Positions 51,441-60,478 of a DNA stretch of 64,000 bases are shown here, one piece after another. Within the stretch, counting starts at the first letter, position 1, and the number at the start of each line of letters is the position of its first letter. Location of the stretch: the NCBI GenBank assembly GCA_020073465.1, contig JAIQFC010000023.1, forward strand, positions 26,194 to 90,193. Direction: 5' to 3'. The position numbers were made by a program, and so were the translations under genes. Under the pieces are notes generated by a model. The model was not told the DNA's origin, made no database searches, and worked only from the letters and a program-made list of their open reading frames with translations. The DNA comes from Terriglobia bacterium (GTDB taxonomy: Bacteria > Acidobacteriota > Terriglobia > Terriglobales > Acidobacteriaceae).

Positions 51441-54344
51441 ATGCGAGAGAACTCATCATCCCAGGCTGTTTCTGGCCGAGCGCTTTCCTGGCTTATCGGG
51501 TTCCTCGTCATTTCTGCGGCCTATCTCTACACTTTCCCTCAGCCGAATGTCTTCTATGCCGTTGTAGTCCTGCTGCATGCGGTGGGAGGAGTGCTCGCCG
51601 CAATCCTGCTGATCCCAACTTTGCTTCGAATCCTGCGAGCCGGAACCTGGTCCACCCGCATCGGCTGGCTGCTCATCGCTGCCGGAGCCATTCTCGGTCT
51701 GATTCTGATCAAGACCGGCACATCGCGCACAGAGTGGAACAAGCTTTACCACCACATCGTGATGTCCTTAGCCGGTGTCGGATTTCTGATTGCCGCCCGC
51801 ATGGGAAGCCGCGCTAGCAGCCTTGCCGCATCCGCCCTCCGCACCGCAGTTTGCCTGGTTTTGCTGGCCGCAATCGGCTACGGGGCCCGCTACGTCCGCG
51901 AGAGCTGGCAGGCGCGTGGCCGCATTCAGAACCCCACCATGCCGCCCGAGACCATGAACGCCGAAGGCGATGGCCCCGAAGGCGCGTTCTTCCCCAGTTC
52001 CGCGCAGGTCTATGGCAAGCAGAAGATTCCCAGCAAGTTCTTCATGGAGTCTGACTCCTGCAAGCGTTGCCACGAGGACATCTACAACCAGTGGTTCAGT
52101 TCTGCGCACCACTTCTCATCCTTCAACAACCAGTGGTACCGCAAGTCCATCGAGTACATGCAGGACACGATTGGCACCAAGCCTTCGAAGTGGTGCGGCG
52201 GCTGCCACGACCCCGCCGTCCTCTACAGCGGCCTGATGGACACGCCCATCAAGCAGATCGTGCACCGTCCCGAATCGCAGGCCGGACTGGGCTGCATGAT
52301 GTGCCACTCCATCGCCGACGTGAAAAGCACGATGGGCCAGGGCGACTTCTATCTCGAGTATCCCAAACTGCACGAACTCGCAGCCACGAAGAATCCGGTG
52401 GTGCGCGAGTTGCATGATTTTCTGATCAAGCTGAATCCCGAGCCGCACCGTCGCGTATTCCTGAAACCCTTCATGCGCGAGCAGACGCCGGAGTTCTGCT
52501 CCTCCTGCCACAAGGTGCACCTCGACGTGCCGGTGAACAACTACCGTTGGTTCCGCGGCTTCAACGAATACGACAACTGGCAGGCCAGCGGAGTTTCCGG
52601 GCAGGGTGCGCGCTCGTTCTACTATCCTCCCAAGCCGCAGCAGTGTGCCGATTGCCACATGCCTCAGGAAGCGTCGAAAGACATGGGCAATATCAACGGC
52701 TTCGTCCACTCACACCGTTTTCCCGGAGCCAACACCGCGCTGCCCACGGCGAATGAAGATGCTCCACAGCTCAAGCTCACCGAAGATTTCTTAAAGAGCG
52801 GTGCGCTCACCGTCGATATTTTTGCGCTGTCTCCCGCACAAGCGCCGCTGAAGCCCGGTGCATCGAGCCAGTCGGAGCTCTCCACGACTTTTGCGGTGGG
52901 GGAAGAAGCGGAAAGCAAAATAACGTCCGAGGCCGGCGGCGAGGTTGCACCGGTCACCGCGCCATTGAACCGCGTGCAGCCACCCTTACGTCGCGGCGAT
53001 ACGGTTCGCGTGGACGTGGTCGTCCGCACAAAAAAAGTTGGACACTTTTTCCCCGGCGGCACCGTCGACGCCTACGACACCTGGCTCGAACTCAAGGGCA
53101 CTGACGACAAGGGTCAGACCATCTTCTGGAGCGGCATGGTCGAAGACAACGGCCATGGTCCCGTGGAAAAAGGTGCGCATTTCTACCGTTCGCTCCAGGT
53201 CGACGCTCACGGCAATCCCATCAACAAGCGCAATGCCTGGGCCACGCGCGCGGTCGTCTATGTGCGGCTGATTCCGCCAGGCGCCGCCGACACGGTCCAC
53301 TACCGCATGTTCGTTCCGGAGAACGCCGGAAGCAAGATCACGCTGCACGCTCGCCTCTGTTACCGGAAGTTTTCGTGGTATGGAACGCAGGAAGCCTTCG
53401 CTGGGCAGCCCGACCCGTCCAAGCCGAATGCGGTCACTCCTGATTACGATGACCGCCCGACCCTCTTCACTGCGTCGCTCAGCGGCGTTTCCGCCAAGCA
53501 GGAGAAGATTCCCGATTTGCCAATCGTCACCGTTGCCGAAAACGAAGTCACGCTCCCGGTCATCGCGCACAGTGCTCCCGCTCCGCAGCCGAAGACGATC
53601 GCCCTCAAGGAAGAATGGCAGCGCTGGAACGACTACGGAATCGGCCTGTTCTTGCAGGGCGACTTGAAAGGCGCTGCAGCCGCTTTCCAAAAAGTTACCG
53701 AAGCTGATCCCAATAATCCTGACGGCTGGGTCAACATCGGCCGCTGCGCCGTGCAGGAAGGCGACATGGAACGCGCCCGCACCGTGCTCGAGAAAGCGCT
53801 GGCCCTGATGCCTGACCTCGCCCGCGCCAACTACTTCTATGCCCGCGTGCTGCGCTCCGACGGAAACTATGCTGGAGCCGCCGAGCGCCTGCAAGAAGTC
53901 CTGGCACAGTACCCGCAAGACCGTGTCACCATCAATGATCTGGGGCGCGTGCTCTTCCTCGAACGGAAGTACGACGACGCCGTGAAAGTTCTGAACTCGG
54001 TTTTGGCGATTGATCCCGAAGACCTGCAGGCGCACTACAACCTCATGCTCTGCTACAACGGCCTCGGCAATGAAAAGCTCGCCAAAGAGCACCAGGCCCG
54101 CTACATGCGCTTCAAAGCCGACGAATCCTCGCAAGCGATTACGGGTCCTTACCGCCAGTTGCATCCCGAGGACAACAACGAGCGCCAGTCAGTCCACGAG
54201 CATGTTACAGTGCCGTTGACTGCGGCCACCACGAACCTTGTGGGGACAGCCGCCCTTCGACAAGCTCAGGGCAGGCCCTCGGCTGTCCGGCCGGGCAAAG
54301 CCCGGCTCCCTTCCACCACCGCGCCTGCCGGAGCCTCCCGCTGA
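51441..54344 (+). CDS. Membrane-anchored five-haem cytochrome c with TPR domain
   Basis: 967 residues. Five hydrophobic helices lie within residues 15-150, placing the rest outside the membrane. Five CxxCH haem sites follow: CKRCH 207, CGGCH 252, CMMCH 285, CSSCH 353 and CADCH 402, in a cytochrome c554-like context (SDSCKRCHEDIYNQWFSSAH). A beta-rich region (about 480-690) and four or so TPRs (about 715-880) complete the protein. The last 30 residues include RQAQGRPSAVRPGKARLP, translated from a dispersed repeat. The stop overlaps the next gene as TGATG. Likely an electron-transfer and scaffold protein; redox partner unknown. Confidence 0.88.
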   Translation: MRENSSSQAVSGRALSWLIGFLVISAAYLYTFPQPNVFYAVVVLLHAVGGVLAAILLIPTLLRILRAGTWSTRIGWLLIAAGAILGLILIKTGTSRTEWNKLYHHIVMSLAGVGFLIAARMGSRASSLAASALRTAVCLVLLAAIGYGARYVRESWQARGRIQNPTMPPETMNAEGDGPEGAFFPSSAQVYGKQKIPSKFFMESDSCKRCHEDIYNQWFSSAHHFSSFNNQWYRKSIEYMQDTIGTKPSKWCGGCHDPAVLYSGLMDTPIKQIVHRPESQAGLGCMMCHSIADVKSTMGQGDFYLEYPKLHELAATKNPVVRELHDFLIKLNPEPHRRVFLKPFMREQTPEFCSSCHKVHLDVPVNNYRWFRGFNEYDNWQASGVSGQGARSFYYPPKPQQCADCHMPQEASKDMGNINGFVHSHRFPGANTALPTANEDAPQLKLTEDFLKSGALTVDIFALSPAQAPLKPGASSQSELSTTFAVGEEAESKITSEAGGEVAPVTAPLNRVQPPLRRGDTVRVDVVVRTKKVGHFFPGGTVDAYDTWLELKGTDDKGQTIFWSGMVEDNGHGPVEKGAHFYRSLQVDAHGNPINKRNAWATRAVVYVRLIPPGAADTVHYRMFVPENAGSKITLHARLCYRKFSWYGTQEAFAGQPDPSKPNAVTPDYDDRPTLFTASLSGVSAKQEKIPDLPIVTVAENEVTLPVIAHSAPAPQPKTIALKEEWQRWNDYGIGLFLQGDLKGAAAAFQKVTEADPNNPDGWVNIGRCAVQEGDMERARTVLEKALALMPDLARANYFYARVLRSDGNYAGAAERLQEVLAQYPQDRVTINDLGRVLFLERKYDDAVKVLNSVLAIDPEDLQAHYNLMLCYNGLGNEKLAKEHQARYMRFKADESSQAITGPYRQLHPEDNNERQSVHEHVTVPLTAATTNLVGTAALRQAQGRPSAVRPGKARLPSTTAPAGASR
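54244..54288. repeat. Palindromic repeat within the cytochrome C-terminus
   Basis: GGACAGCCG (54244-54252) and CGGCTGTCC (54280-54288) are perfect inverted arms around the common CCCTTCGACAAGCTCAGGGC core. It lies in frame in the last codons of the cytochrome gene. Confidence 0.7.
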
Positions 54345-56194
54345 TGCAGGCAAGCCAGCAGGAGGTCGCCGCACTGCCGGGATACCCACGGAATTTAAGG
54401 CGTCATCCTGAGAGCAGCCGTTCTACAGGCGGAGCGAAGGATCTCGCGCGTATCACCACGCGCCTCAAGAGCAGACCTTGCGCCCGTCTTGGTTTCCTCT
54501 GTGTCTCTGTGTCTCTGTGGTTCATGATTTTCTGCCTGGCGCCAGCAAGTTCGGCCCAGGAGCAACTCCACTTCCGCGACATCACCGCCCAAGCCGGCAT
54601 CCACTTCACCCACAACAACGGCGCCTTCGGCAAGAAGTGGCTCCCTGAAACCATGGGCCCCGGTTGCGCCTTCATCGACTACGACAACGACGGATATCCC
54701 GACATCCTCCTGGTGAACGGCGAAGACTGGCCCGGCCATTCCCACGCAGGCGCCACCACGCTGAAGCTCTATCACAACAACCGCAACGGAACCTTTACCG
54801 ACGTCACCCGCAAAGCCGGACTTGCCGTCCCCATGTTCGGGCTCGGCGTCGCCGTCGGCGACTACGACAACGACGGATTCGACGACCTCTTCATCACCGC
54901 CCTCGGCCAGAGCCATCTTTTCCACAACAACGGCAACGGCACCTTCACCGACGTCACCAAGTCCGCAGGAATGTGGGGGCCGAGCGAGTTCTCAATCAGT
55001 TCCGCATGGGTCGATTACGACCGCGACGGCAAACTCGATCTCGTGATCGCGAACTACGTGCAGTGGACCGAGCAGACCGACCTCTACTGCACCCTCGACG
55101 GTGCTCACAAATCGTATTGCACGCCAGAGTCGTACAAAGGCACCGCGGTCCGCCTCTGGCACAATCTCGGCGGCGGAAAATTCGAAGACGCCACGAAACG
55201 AGTCGGCCTCGGCGATCCCACTTCGAAGAGCCTCGGCATCACCGTCCTCGATTACAACGCCGACGGCTGGCCCGACCTTCTAATCGCCAACGACACCCAG
55301 CCCAACAAGCTCTACCTCAACAAGAAAGACGGGACCTTCGAGGAGCGCGGCGTCTCCGCCGGAATCGCCTTCAGTGAAGACGGCGTAGCCCGTGCCGGCA
55401 TGGGCGTCGACGCCGCCGACTACGACCGCAGCGGCCGCCCCAGCGTCCTCATCAGCAACTTCGCCAACCAGATGGTCTCGCTCTACCACAACGAAGGCAA
55501 TGGCCTGTTCGTCGACGAAGCCCCGCAATCCGAACTCGGACGCGCCACCCTGGTCACCCTCGGCTTCGGCTGCTTCTTCTTTGACTACGACAACGACGGC
55601 TGGCAGGACATCTTCGTCGCCGACGGCCACATCGAAAACGAGATCGAGCGCGTGCAAAAACGCGTGACCTACGCCGAGCCTCCCCACCTGTTCCGCAACC
55701 TTGGCGGTGGAAAGTTCACCGAAGTGACCGCGCAGATGGGACCCGCCTTTGCCGCCCCGAAAGTCGCGCGGGCCGCGGCCTATGGCGACATCGACAACGA
55801 CGGTTACCCCGACATTCTGCTGACCACCAACGCAGGCCCCGCGTATCTCTTCCACAGTGAAGGCGGAACGAATCACAGCCTGCGCATCAAGCTGGTAGGT
55901 GCGAAATCGAACCGCGACGGCATCGGCGCAGTCGTCCGCGTAAGCGCAGGCAACGACAAGCAATGGAAGATGCTCCGCTCCGGCTCCAGCTATCTCGCCC
56001 AGAGCGAACTGGTCCTGACGTTTGGCTTACGCACACAAACCAAAGCCGACACCATAGAAATCCAATGGCCCAGCGGCCAACTCGACAAGCTTTCAAACAT
56101 CAACGCTGGACAGACCGTCACGGTCGAGGAAGGGAAGGGCGTGATCGCGAACCGCCCATACGGCAAACCGCATGTAGAGGCACAGCACAAATAA
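54344..56194 (+). CDS. Secreted CRTAC1-family protein in the cytochrome cluster
   Basis: Up to 616 residues. The ATG at 54344 overlaps the cytochrome stop, but the first 45 or so codons are repeat-derived (RHPESSRSTGGAKDLARI). The native protein more likely begins near ATG 54524 or a GTG just before it, giving a signal peptide ending ASSAQEQ. VCBS loops: DYDNDGYPD, DYDNDGFDD, DYDRDGKLD, DYNADGWPD, DYDNDGWQD and DIDNDGYPD. The ASPIC/UnbV end is SGSSYLAQSELVLTFGLRT and IEIQWPSGQLDKL. It should be exported and calcium-binding; its partner may be the cytochrome. Confidence 0.87.
   Translation: MQASQQEVAALPGYPRNLRRHPESSRSTGGAKDLARITTRLKSRPCARLGFLCVSVSLWFMIFCLAPASSAQEQLHFRDITAQAGIHFTHNNGAFGKKWLPETMGPGCAFIDYDNDGYPDILLVNGEDWPGHSHAGATTLKLYHNNRNGTFTDVTRKAGLAVPMFGLGVAVGDYDNDGFDDLFITALGQSHLFHNNGNGTFTDVTKSAGMWGPSEFSISSAWVDYDRDGKLDLVIANYVQWTEQTDLYCTLDGAHKSYCTPESYKGTAVRLWHNLGGGKFEDATKRVGLGDPTSKSLGITVLDYNADGWPDLLIANDTQPNKLYLNKKDGTFEERGVSAGIAFSEDGVARAGMGVDAADYDRSGRPSVLISNFANQMVSLYHNEGNGLFVDEAPQSELGRATLVTLGFGCFFFDYDNDGWQDIFVADGHIENEIERVQKRVTYAEPPHLFRNLGGGKFTEVTAQMGPAFAAPKVARAAAYGDIDNDGYPDILLTTNAGPAYLFHSEGGTNHSLRIKLVGAKSNRDGIGAVVRVSAGNDKQWKMLRSGSSYLAQSELVLTFGLRTQTKADTIEIQWPSGQLDKLSNINAGQTVTVEEGKGVIANRPYGKPHVEAQHK
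54401..54445. repeat. Dispersed repeat CGTCATCCTGAGAGCAGCCG in the 5' end of a CRTAC1 gene
   Basis: Same family as the copies at 16.7, 43.6, 48.5, 56.2 and 59.5 kb. Its position between the overlapping start and the signal peptide suggests it was inserted into a former intergenic or leader region. Confidence 0.65.
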
Positions 56195-56217
56195 AAGTGC
56201 CCGAAAGATTAAAGAGT

Positions 56218-56443
56218 GTCATCCTGAGCGGAGCGAACGGGTTCGCAATTAGCGAACCCATTCGCGCAATCGAAGGACCCCGCGCAACTCGACGCAACCT
56301 CCGGCGTCGCAAGGAACTCTCTTGCCTCTGGCGCGACGTTCCGGTGAGAGCGCCTTCCCACAATCGTGCAACGGGCAGCCAGGTAGGGATCCTTCGACTC
56401 CGCATGGTCGCGCTGTGCGCGGCCATACTCCGCTCAGGATGAC
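56218..56443. repeat. Compound repeat island between CRTAC1 genes
   Basis: An outer GTCATCCTGAGCGGAGCGAA (56218-56237) is the inverse of GACTCCGC...CTCCGCTCAGGATGAC ending at 56442. The left arm is interrupted by a perfect hairpin GGGTTCGC/GCGAACCC (56239-56259). The right arm is interrupted by ATGGTCGCGC/GCGCGGCCAT (56404-56426). So two smaller palindromes are nested in one larger inverted element. No gene lies in this 306-base spacer. Confidence 0.65.
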
Positions 56444-56500
56444 AGGCATTCGGGTTTCTCTGTGTTCCTCTGTGCCCTCTGTGGTTAAATCTTTAACACA

Positions 56501-59500
56501 ATGAATCCCCGAATCTCCGCTGCGCTCATCGGCATGGTCCTGGCCGCCTTCGGCCTCCTCGCCCCTGAGTCGAAACCGAATCCCGTCGAAGCCGCGCGCA
56601 TGAACAATCTCGGCGCCGCCTACATGAACCAGCAGCTTTTCGAGAAGGGCCTCAAGCATTTTCAGGAAGCCGCCACGCTCGATCCCAATCTCGCCATCGC
56701 GAAGCTGAACGCAGGCATCGCCTTCCTCAACCTGCAAAAAGTCGACGAAGCCAAAGCCGCCCTCGAATCCGCCCTCAAGCAGGATCCCAAGAATCCCAAC
56801 GCCTGGTATAACCTCGGCCTGCTCGCCAAGAACACCGGCGACGCCGCAGCCGCCATTGACGCCTTCAAGCGCGTCACCGAGATCGATCCTAACGATGCCG
56901 ACACCTGGTACTTCCTCGGCACCGCCTACGTGCAAGCCAAGCAGTTTCCCCCGGCCATCGAAGCCTTCCAGCACGCCCTGCAACTCAACCCGCTGCACGC
57001 CTCCGCCGAGTTCGGACTCTCGCGCGCCTACCAGCAGTCCACCGACGTCGACCACGCCCGCGAGCACCTGAAAAAATTCCAGTACATTACGCAAAACAAA
57101 ATCGGCGCCCCCATGAGCCTGGCCTACGGCGAGCAGGGCCAGTACTCGCTCGCGGTGGAGTCGCCCAGCGCGGTGCTGAAGGCCCCTGCGCCGATCAAGG
57201 TGCGGTTCGTGGATGTGACGAAGGCAGTGGGAATTGTGTCGCATCCCTCACCTCAGACGAAGGACGACCACAGGGTCTTCATTGGTCCGGGTGCTTGTTT
57301 CGTCGACTACGACGGTGACGGACGAATTGACCTGCTTCTAGCCGACAATGGGCCAGAAAGCGGCGTTGCGCTGCTCCACAACTGGGGAGGAAAGTTCGAA
57401 GACGTCACCAAGAAAGCTGGCCTCGATTCCACCTGGCACGCCAGCGGATGCACCGTCGGCGACTATGACAACGACGGTGCATCCGACCTTGTGCTAACGC
57501 TCGCCAGCCGGATCATGCTGCTCCACAACGAAAAAGATGGGACGTTCAAGGAAGTGATGGAGAAGGCGGGAATCACGGCCAAGGGATTCAACATCAGCGC
57601 AACGTTCGTGGACTATGACCATGATGGTGACTTGGACCTCTATATTTCAGCGGACCGCGACCCCAACTTGCAGGGGTATAGCTGGAAGCCGACCGGTGCA
57701 AATGCCATGTGGCGCAACAATGGAGACGGCACATTTACTGATGTTACCGACTCCACAGGACTGGCAGGGGATTGGCCAACCATCGGTGCTATCGGTACGG
57801 ACTACAACAACGATCGTGCTGTGGACATTGTTGCTATGGACAGTGATCCAGAACGATCAACTCTGATCTATGAAAACCCACGGGAGGGTAAATTCCTCAC
57901 TCGCCGTCTTTGGTCCCAACCTGTGCCACCGCAGAGCATCGGAATTGCCATACTGGACTTCGATCACGACGGCTGGATGGATTCTGCATTTACTCACATG
58001 GGGGCGCCCGGTCTTACCTTTTGGCGCAACAACCACGCCAAGACCTTCGACCGCGTTCCGCTGCCCGACACCAACTGGGTCCGCGCTTACGGTGTCGCCG
58101 CCTTCGACTACGACAACGACGGCTGGGTTGACCTCGTCGCCGTCGGCGAGACCAAAGACGGCAAAGGCGAAGTCCGCCTCTTCCGCAATCTCGGCCCCGA
58201 CGGCTTTAAAGACGTCACCACCGACGTCGGCCTCGACAAGATTCAGCTCAAAGATCCCCGCGCCATCATCACCGGCGACTACGACGGCGACGGTTCGACC
58301 GACCTGCTCATCACGCAGAATCACGGTCCCGCCGTGCTGCTGCGCAACGAAGGCGGCAATCAGAACCACTGGCTGCGCCTCGCGCTCAAAGGACTGAACG
58401 ACAACAAGTCCGCCATCGGCACCAAGGTCGAAGTCTTCTCTGGCGGCAACCGCCAGAAGTTCGAAATCTACGGCTCCAACGGCTATCTCGGCCAGAACTC
58501 GCCGTATCTCACCGTCGGCCTCGGAGCCTCCAAAGAAGCCGATATCGTGCGCATGCTCTGGCCCACCGGCGTCCTGCAGGACGAAATCCAGGTCGCCGGC
58601 GACAAGCAGCAGGACTACCTCGAACTCGACCGCCGCGGCAGTTCTTGCCCCACGCTTTTCGTTTGGAATGGCGAGCGCTACGAGTTCGTCGCCGACATGC
58701 TGGGCGCCGGCGTCGTCGGACACTGGATCGGCCCCCACCAGCGCGACATCCCGCGCCCCGTCGAATACATCAAAATCGATCGCAACATGATCCGGGAGAG
58801 AACTGACGAAACAGCGGGTGCCCCACCCTTGCCGCGTTCTGTGCGGCAGGGTGGGGATTTTGACTCTCCCGATCACGGCCATCGCTCCACCCTCAGCTTC
58901 CGCTTCATGGAGCCGCTCGAAGAAGCCGTCTACCTCGATCAGGTGCGCCTACTCGCCGTCGATCATCCCGCCGGAGTCGACGTATATCCCAACGAGTATT
59001 TCGCCTCGAACCCGCCGTATCCCGAATTCAAAGTCGTAGTAAGCCGCGACGCGCGCCCGCCTGCCGCAGCCTGGGACGAGCACGGCCATAACGTCTTGCC
59101 CGATCTGCAGGCGCATCACTACTTCGGCGACTTCGCTTTGACGCAATTTCAAGGCTTTGCGAAGCCGCACAGCCTCACGCTCGATCTCGGCGAGCCCTAC
59201 CACGGTGGCCCGCTCTGGCTGCTCCTCCACGGCGAAGTCGAATACTTCTCCGCCAACAGCATGTACGCCGCCTCACAAGCCGGCATCCAGGCGATCTCGC
59301 CGTACGTCGAAACACTCGACAGAAACGGAAGGTGGAAGCGCGTCATCGACGACATGGGATTCCCCGCGGGCGGCCCCCGCACCATGACCGCCGACCTCAC
59401 CGGCAAGCTACCCGCTGGCATCCAGAAGATTCGCATCACCACAAACCTGCAGGTTTATTGGGACAACATCCTGATCGCCCGCACCCCCCAAGCCCACGCT

Positions 59501-60193
59501 GATGCCGAGCCAGCATCGGGAGGGCGTCATGCTGAGCGCAGCCGTTCTTCAGGCGGAGCGAAGTTGAGGCGTATTGCGGGCATGAGCGAAGCGGGAGCCC
59601 GCAGCCGAAATCCCGAACAAAGTGAGGGAGCCCTTTCGACTAAGAGTGATCGAGCGGATGCATCGCACACCACCACGATCCCGACCCGCGTAACCGCCGT
59701 CCCCCTCGCCCACGCCGATCTCCGCTTCCACGGATACCCGCTTAAGATCGAAGGCACGCCCCCCGGCAACGTCCAGTACGTCTACGAAAAAGTCAGCGCC
59801 ACCGGCCCTTACACGCGCCCCGCCGGAACGTACACTCGCTATGGCGAAGTCACGCCACTGCTGACCGCCACCGACGACAAGCTCGCCGTATTCGGCTCTG
59901 GCGACGAAGTCCGCCTCGACTTCGATCCCTCGAACCTGCCCAAGCTTCCTCAAGGCTGGGTCCGCGACTATTTCTTCGCCGCCAACGGCTACGAGAAAGA
60001 CATGGATTTCTACGCCGCGGAAGGGAACTACGTCGCCCCGCTCCCGTTCCTGAGCATGGGCGAGTATCCCTATACTCCGAAGAAGTCGTTCCCGCTCGAC
60101 AACGCGCACGTGAACTATCTCCTCGAGTACAACACCCGCCACATGTCCGGCAACGAGCAGCGCGGATACTGGTTCGACTACGGTCCCAAATAA
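56501..60193 (+). CDS. Giant TPR-CRTAC1 protein
   Basis: 1,230 residues. A hydrophobic start (ISAALIGMVLAAFGLLAP) suggests export or anchoring. Four to five TPRs follow at about 30-200 (NPNAWYNLGLLAKNTGDAAA, DADTWYFLGTAYVQAKQ). A VCBS propeller spans about 230-640 (DYDGDGRID, DYDNDGASD, DYDHDGDLD, DFDHDGWMD, DYDNDGWVD, DYDGDGSTD), then an ASPIC/UnbV domain (SNGYLGQNSPYLTVGLGA). A further C-terminal region of about 500 residues follows, unassigned, starting CPTLFVWNGERYEFVADMLG. Two in-frame dispersed repeats interrupt that region. Third-position base use changes in an internal patch (about 57.17-58.02 kb). Probably functions with the two genes upstream. Confidence 0.86.
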   Translation: MNPRISAALIGMVLAAFGLLAPESKPNPVEAARMNNLGAAYMNQQLFEKGLKHFQEAATLDPNLAIAKLNAGIAFLNLQKVDEAKAALESALKQDPKNPNAWYNLGLLAKNTGDAAAAIDAFKRVTEIDPNDADTWYFLGTAYVQAKQFPPAIEAFQHALQLNPLHASAEFGLSRAYQQSTDVDHAREHLKKFQYITQNKIGAPMSLAYGEQGQYSLAVESPSAVLKAPAPIKVRFVDVTKAVGIVSHPSPQTKDDHRVFIGPGACFVDYDGDGRIDLLLADNGPESGVALLHNWGGKFEDVTKKAGLDSTWHASGCTVGDYDNDGASDLVLTLASRIMLLHNEKDGTFKEVMEKAGITAKGFNISATFVDYDHDGDLDLYISADRDPNLQGYSWKPTGANAMWRNNGDGTFTDVTDSTGLAGDWPTIGAIGTDYNNDRAVDIVAMDSDPERSTLIYENPREGKFLTRRLWSQPVPPQSIGIAILDFDHDGWMDSAFTHMGAPGLTFWRNNHAKTFDRVPLPDTNWVRAYGVAAFDYDNDGWVDLVAVGETKDGKGEVRLFRNLGPDGFKDVTTDVGLDKIQLKDPRAIITGDYDGDGSTDLLITQNHGPAVLLRNEGGNQNHWLRLALKGLNDNKSAIGTKVEVFSGGNRQKFEIYGSNGYLGQNSPYLTVGLGASKEADIVRMLWPTGVLQDEIQVAGDKQQDYLELDRRGSSCPTLFVWNGERYEFVADMLGAGVVGHWIGPHQRDIPRPVEYIKIDRNMIRERTDETAGAPPLPRSVRQGGDFDSPDHGHRSTLSFRFMEPLEEAVYLDQVRLLAVDHPAGVDVYPNEYFASNPPYPEFKVVVSRDARPPAAAWDEHGHNVLPDLQAHHYFGDFALTQFQGFAKPHSLTLDLGEPYHGGPLWLLLHGEVEYFSANSMYAASQAGIQAISPYVETLDRNGRWKRVIDDMGFPAGGPRTMTADLTGKLPAGIQKIRITTNLQVYWDNILIARTPQAHADAEPASGGRHAERSRSSGGAKLRRIAGMSEAGARSRNPEQSEGALSTKSDRADASHTTTIPTRVTAVPLAHADLRFHGYPLKIEGTPPGNVQYVYEKVSATGPYTRPAGTYTRYGEVTPLLTATDDKLAVFGSGDEVRLDFDPSNLPKLPQGWVRDYFFAANGYEKDMDFYAAEGNYVAPLPFLSMGEYPYTPKKSFPLDNAHVNYLLEYNTRHMSGNEQRGYWFDYGPK
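58821..58856. repeat. In-frame CCCCACCCTTGCCGC repeat within the TPR-CRTAC1 gene
   Basis: CCCCACCCT (58821-58829) and AGGGTGGGG (58848-58856) are inverted arms of a hairpin element with GCCGC/GCGGC inside. Read in frame it gives APPLPRSVRQGGDF, between two native-looking segments. Confidence 0.65.
59523..59645. repeat. In-frame GCGTCATGCTGAGCGCAGCC repeat within the TPR-CRTAC1 gene
   Basis: About 120 bases of dispersed-repeat sequence encode a serine/arginine/glycine-rich stretch (GGRHAERSRSSGGAKLRR, ARSRNPEQSEGALS) without breaking the frame. Native-looking sequence resumes at TRVTAVPLAHADLRFHG. Confidence 0.65.
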
Positions 60194-60223
60194 CCCAAAA
60201 GCGAGGGCCAGTATCGAAAATGG

Positions 60224-60403
60224 ATGTCATCCCGAAATCCGGCGAAGCCGGGTTGAGGGACTCTACGTCCATCGACAGAGTTAATGCGGTGAATGAGACT
60301 GCCCAAAACGCGTGCAGCATTGCCGTACTTCGCGGCCGCGTTGCCACCATCCGCGCTTCGTCAGGTCCCTCCGAGAGCTGGCGCTCTCGTCGGGATGACA
60401 TCC
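60224..60403. repeat. Inverted GATGTCATCCCGA repeat pair
   Basis: GGATGTCATCCCGA at about 60222-60235 faces TCGGGATGACATCC at 60390-60403, with GGGACTC/GTCCCTC segments further in. The pair encloses about 150 bases. It fills the spacer before the permease gene; no gene is seen. TTGACA at 60439 lies just after it. Confidence 0.6.
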
Positions 60404-60478
60404 TCTTGAGCACAAACTCCTAGGGAATCGTTTTAATATTGACATTTTTGCCCCTCCCATAATCCAATAGCCGGACTC

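Noticed and set aside
55280..55963. A 227-residue minus-strand frame opposite the second CRTAC1 gene
   Set aside because: Valine/glycine-rich shadow caused by GAC/GTC-rich repeats on the coding strand.
57857..58882. A 341-residue minus-strand frame opposite the TPR-CRTAC1 gene
   Set aside because: Same type of antisense shadow; no start signals and no domain.
60439..60463. A promoter TTGACA...CATAAT before the permease
   Set aside because: The boxes are only 13 bases apart, too close for a sigma-70 promoter; TTGACA alone is not enough.
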